Origin: UBA5232 sp964557565
GTDB taxonomy: Bacteria > Patescibacteriota > Dojkabacteria > SC72
Length of the DNA stretch: 6,048 nucleotides
NCBI GenBank assembly: GCA_964557565.1
Contig: CAZLAH010000022.1
Location: 1 to 6,048, forward strand
Direction: 5' to 3'
In this document: piece by piece, positions 4,965 through 6,048 of the stretch
Position numbering within the stretch: the first letter of the stretch is position 1
Layout of the letters: each line of letters opens with the position of its first letter
Notes under the pieces: model-generated
Database searches by the model: none
What the model was told of the DNA's origin: nothing
The model's input: the letters and a program-made list of their open reading frames with translations, nothing else
Position numbers and translations under genes: made by a program

Positions 4965-6048
4965 TTACTCTTTTACTTCTTCTTTCTTGTTTTCGTTAAG
5001 TGCTTTCATACTCAACTTGATCTTACCTTGACCATCTACACCAACAATCTTGACCTTGATAATGTCTCCTTCATTGATGTATTTCCTTACATCCTTTATG
5101 AACTCACTTGATATCTCTGATACATGAAGCAATCCTGCTACACCTGGAGCTATATCAACAAATCCACCATATGGCATAATAGATGCAACTTTACCTTCAT
5201 ATGTATCTCCTACTACTGGTACAAAATTGTATCCACCAATAGCCTTAGCTGCAGCATCAATAGCTTCCTTAGATGAACTATATATATTTACAGTACCATC
5301 TTCCTCTATTTCTATCTCTGCACCTGTAGTTTCAGAAAGCTCTCTAATATTCTTACCGCCTGGGCCAATTATTTCACCAATCTTGTCCTTAGGAACCTTA
5401 ATCTGTACTACTCTTGGAGCATATTGAGACATTTCTGTCCTAGGTTCTGATATTGCTTCTTCCATAGTAGCTAATACCTGAAGTCTTGCTTCTTTAGATT
5501 GCTTAAATGTTTGTTTTACAATATCCATAGAGAGACCCTTAGTTTTGGTATCCATCTGTACTGCTGTTACGCCTACTTCTGTACCTACTACTTTGAAATC
5601 CATATCTCCATAGAAATCTTCTACACCCTGCATATCTGTAAGAACTTTGAATTCACCCTTCTCATCTGTAACTAAACCACAAGCTATACCTCCAACCATC
5701 CTTTTGATTGGAACACCTGCAGCCATCAATGCCATTGTAGAACCACAAGCTGAAGCCATGGAACTTGATCCATTCTCTCCCTGTATTTCACTCATCAAGA
5801 GTATTGTATATGGGAATTCTGCTTCAGAAGGTATTACTGGCCAGACACCTTTCTCTGCTAACATACCATGACCTATTGCTCTTCTACTTGGTACTAACTT
5901 AACTCTATCTGCATCACCATATGCAAATGGAAGATCATTGTAGAAGTGCATATATCTCTGCTCTCTCTCTCCTACCATATCATCAACAAGTCTAACATCC
6001 TTTAGACTACCCAAAGTTGCAATTGTTAATGTCTGAGTTACACCTCTA
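4965..6048 (-). CDS. pnp: Polynucleotide phosphorylase (PNPase), C-terminal half; 5' end outside the window
   Basis: Phosphorolytic 3'-5' exoribonuclease that releases nucleoside diphosphates and acts in cytoplasmic mRNA decay. The frame stays open to the window edge, so about 360 residues are visible of a normal total near 700. The first RNase PH domain and the helical linker are missing only because the window ends. Numbering from the first visible codon: RGVTQ (1-5) opens the second, catalytic RNase PH domain. Phosphate-site residues are SRRAIGHG (54-61) and NGSSSMAS (92-99). The catalytic acid/base cluster EDFYGDMDFK (143-152) keeps both Asp (D144, D150) and the Lys (K152) that match E. 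coli D486, D492 and K494. A KH domain follows with the GxxG loop IGPGGKNIRE (227-236), then an S1 domain (about 280-350) and a short Lys/Glu tail. All key residues are intact, so the enzyme should be active. Convergent with the methyltransferase operon; ends at its own terminator. Confidence 0.97.
   Translation of the reverse strand, partial: RGVTQTLTIATLGSLKDVRLVDDMVGEREQRYMHFYNDLPFAYGDADRVKLVPSRRAIGHGMLAEKGVWPVIPSEAEFPYTILLMSEIQGENGSSSMASACGSTMALMAAGVPIKRMVGGIACGLVTDEKGEFKVLTDMQGVEDFYGDMDFKVVGTEVGVTAVQMDTKTKGLSMDIVKQTFKQSKEARLQVLATMEEAISEPRTEMSQYAPRVVQIKVPKDKIGEIIGPGGKNIRELSETTGAEIEIEEDGTVNIYSSSKEAIDAAAKAIGGYNFVPVVGDTYEGKVASIMPYGGFVDIAPGVAGLLHVSEISSEFIKDVRKYINEGDIIKVKIVGVDGQGKIKLSMKALNENKKEEVKE

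Noticed and set aside
6012..6014. TTG at 6012-6014 as a start codon for a 349-residue protein
   Set aside because: The frame continues upstream to the window edge and encodes RGVTQTLTIAT, the conserved opening of the second RNase PH domain. This is an internal Leu of pnp and not a start.
15..6048. Recoded TGA (glycine or tryptophan), as in some candidate phyla
   Set aside because: All four frames are complete with TGA as a stop, Gly is encoded by GGN and Trp by TGG, and in-frame TGA occurs only outside the genes.

Overview
The window is AT-rich bacterial DNA with four protein genes, short gaps, standard stop codons (three TAA, one TAG) and no RNA genes, mobile elements or CRISPR that I can see. 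A very large, N-terminally anchored, Ser/Asn-rich fibronectin-type exported protein sits beside small, divergent housekeeping RNA-modification genes. This resembles Candidate Phyla Radiation (Patescibacteria) genomes, perhaps Dojkabacteria/WS6-like. That assignment rests on general resemblance only and is tentative.

Left half (15-3053, minus strand): one gene of about 1,012 codons for a membrane-anchored extracytoplasmic protein. It has an N-terminal transmembrane helix, a fibronectin type III-like domain with a large insertion, a carboxypeptidase-regulatory-like beta domain, a Ser/Asn-rich middle, and two tandem related C-terminal modules of the 'GWNLVG ... GYFVRI' type. Its function is unknown. 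It is the least explained item in the window.

Divergent intergenic region (3054-3132): a good TTGACA/17 bp/TTTGAT promoter points left. A perfect extended -10 (TGATATAAT) points right and lies only 6 bp before the rsmE ATG, which predicts a leaderless rsmE transcript.

Right-hand plus-strand operon (3133-4898): rsmE (16S rRNA m3U1498 methyltransferase) overlaps by one base (TAATG) with a Nol1/Nop2/Sun-type RNA m5C methyltransferase gene. Both products are predicted to modify RNA, most likely 16S rRNA, so the pair looks like a small ribosome-modification operon.

Right end (4965-6048, minus strand): the 3' half of pnp (polynucleotide phosphorylase), covering the catalytic second RNase PH domain, KH and S1. 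The 5' part lies outside the window. A strong hairpin terminator with a GAAA loop and a T-tract on the minus strand (4912-4940) ends pnp in the convergent gap.

No obvious new defence or mobile system is present. The most promising leads are the architecture of the large surface protein and the predicted leaderless rsmE promoter.
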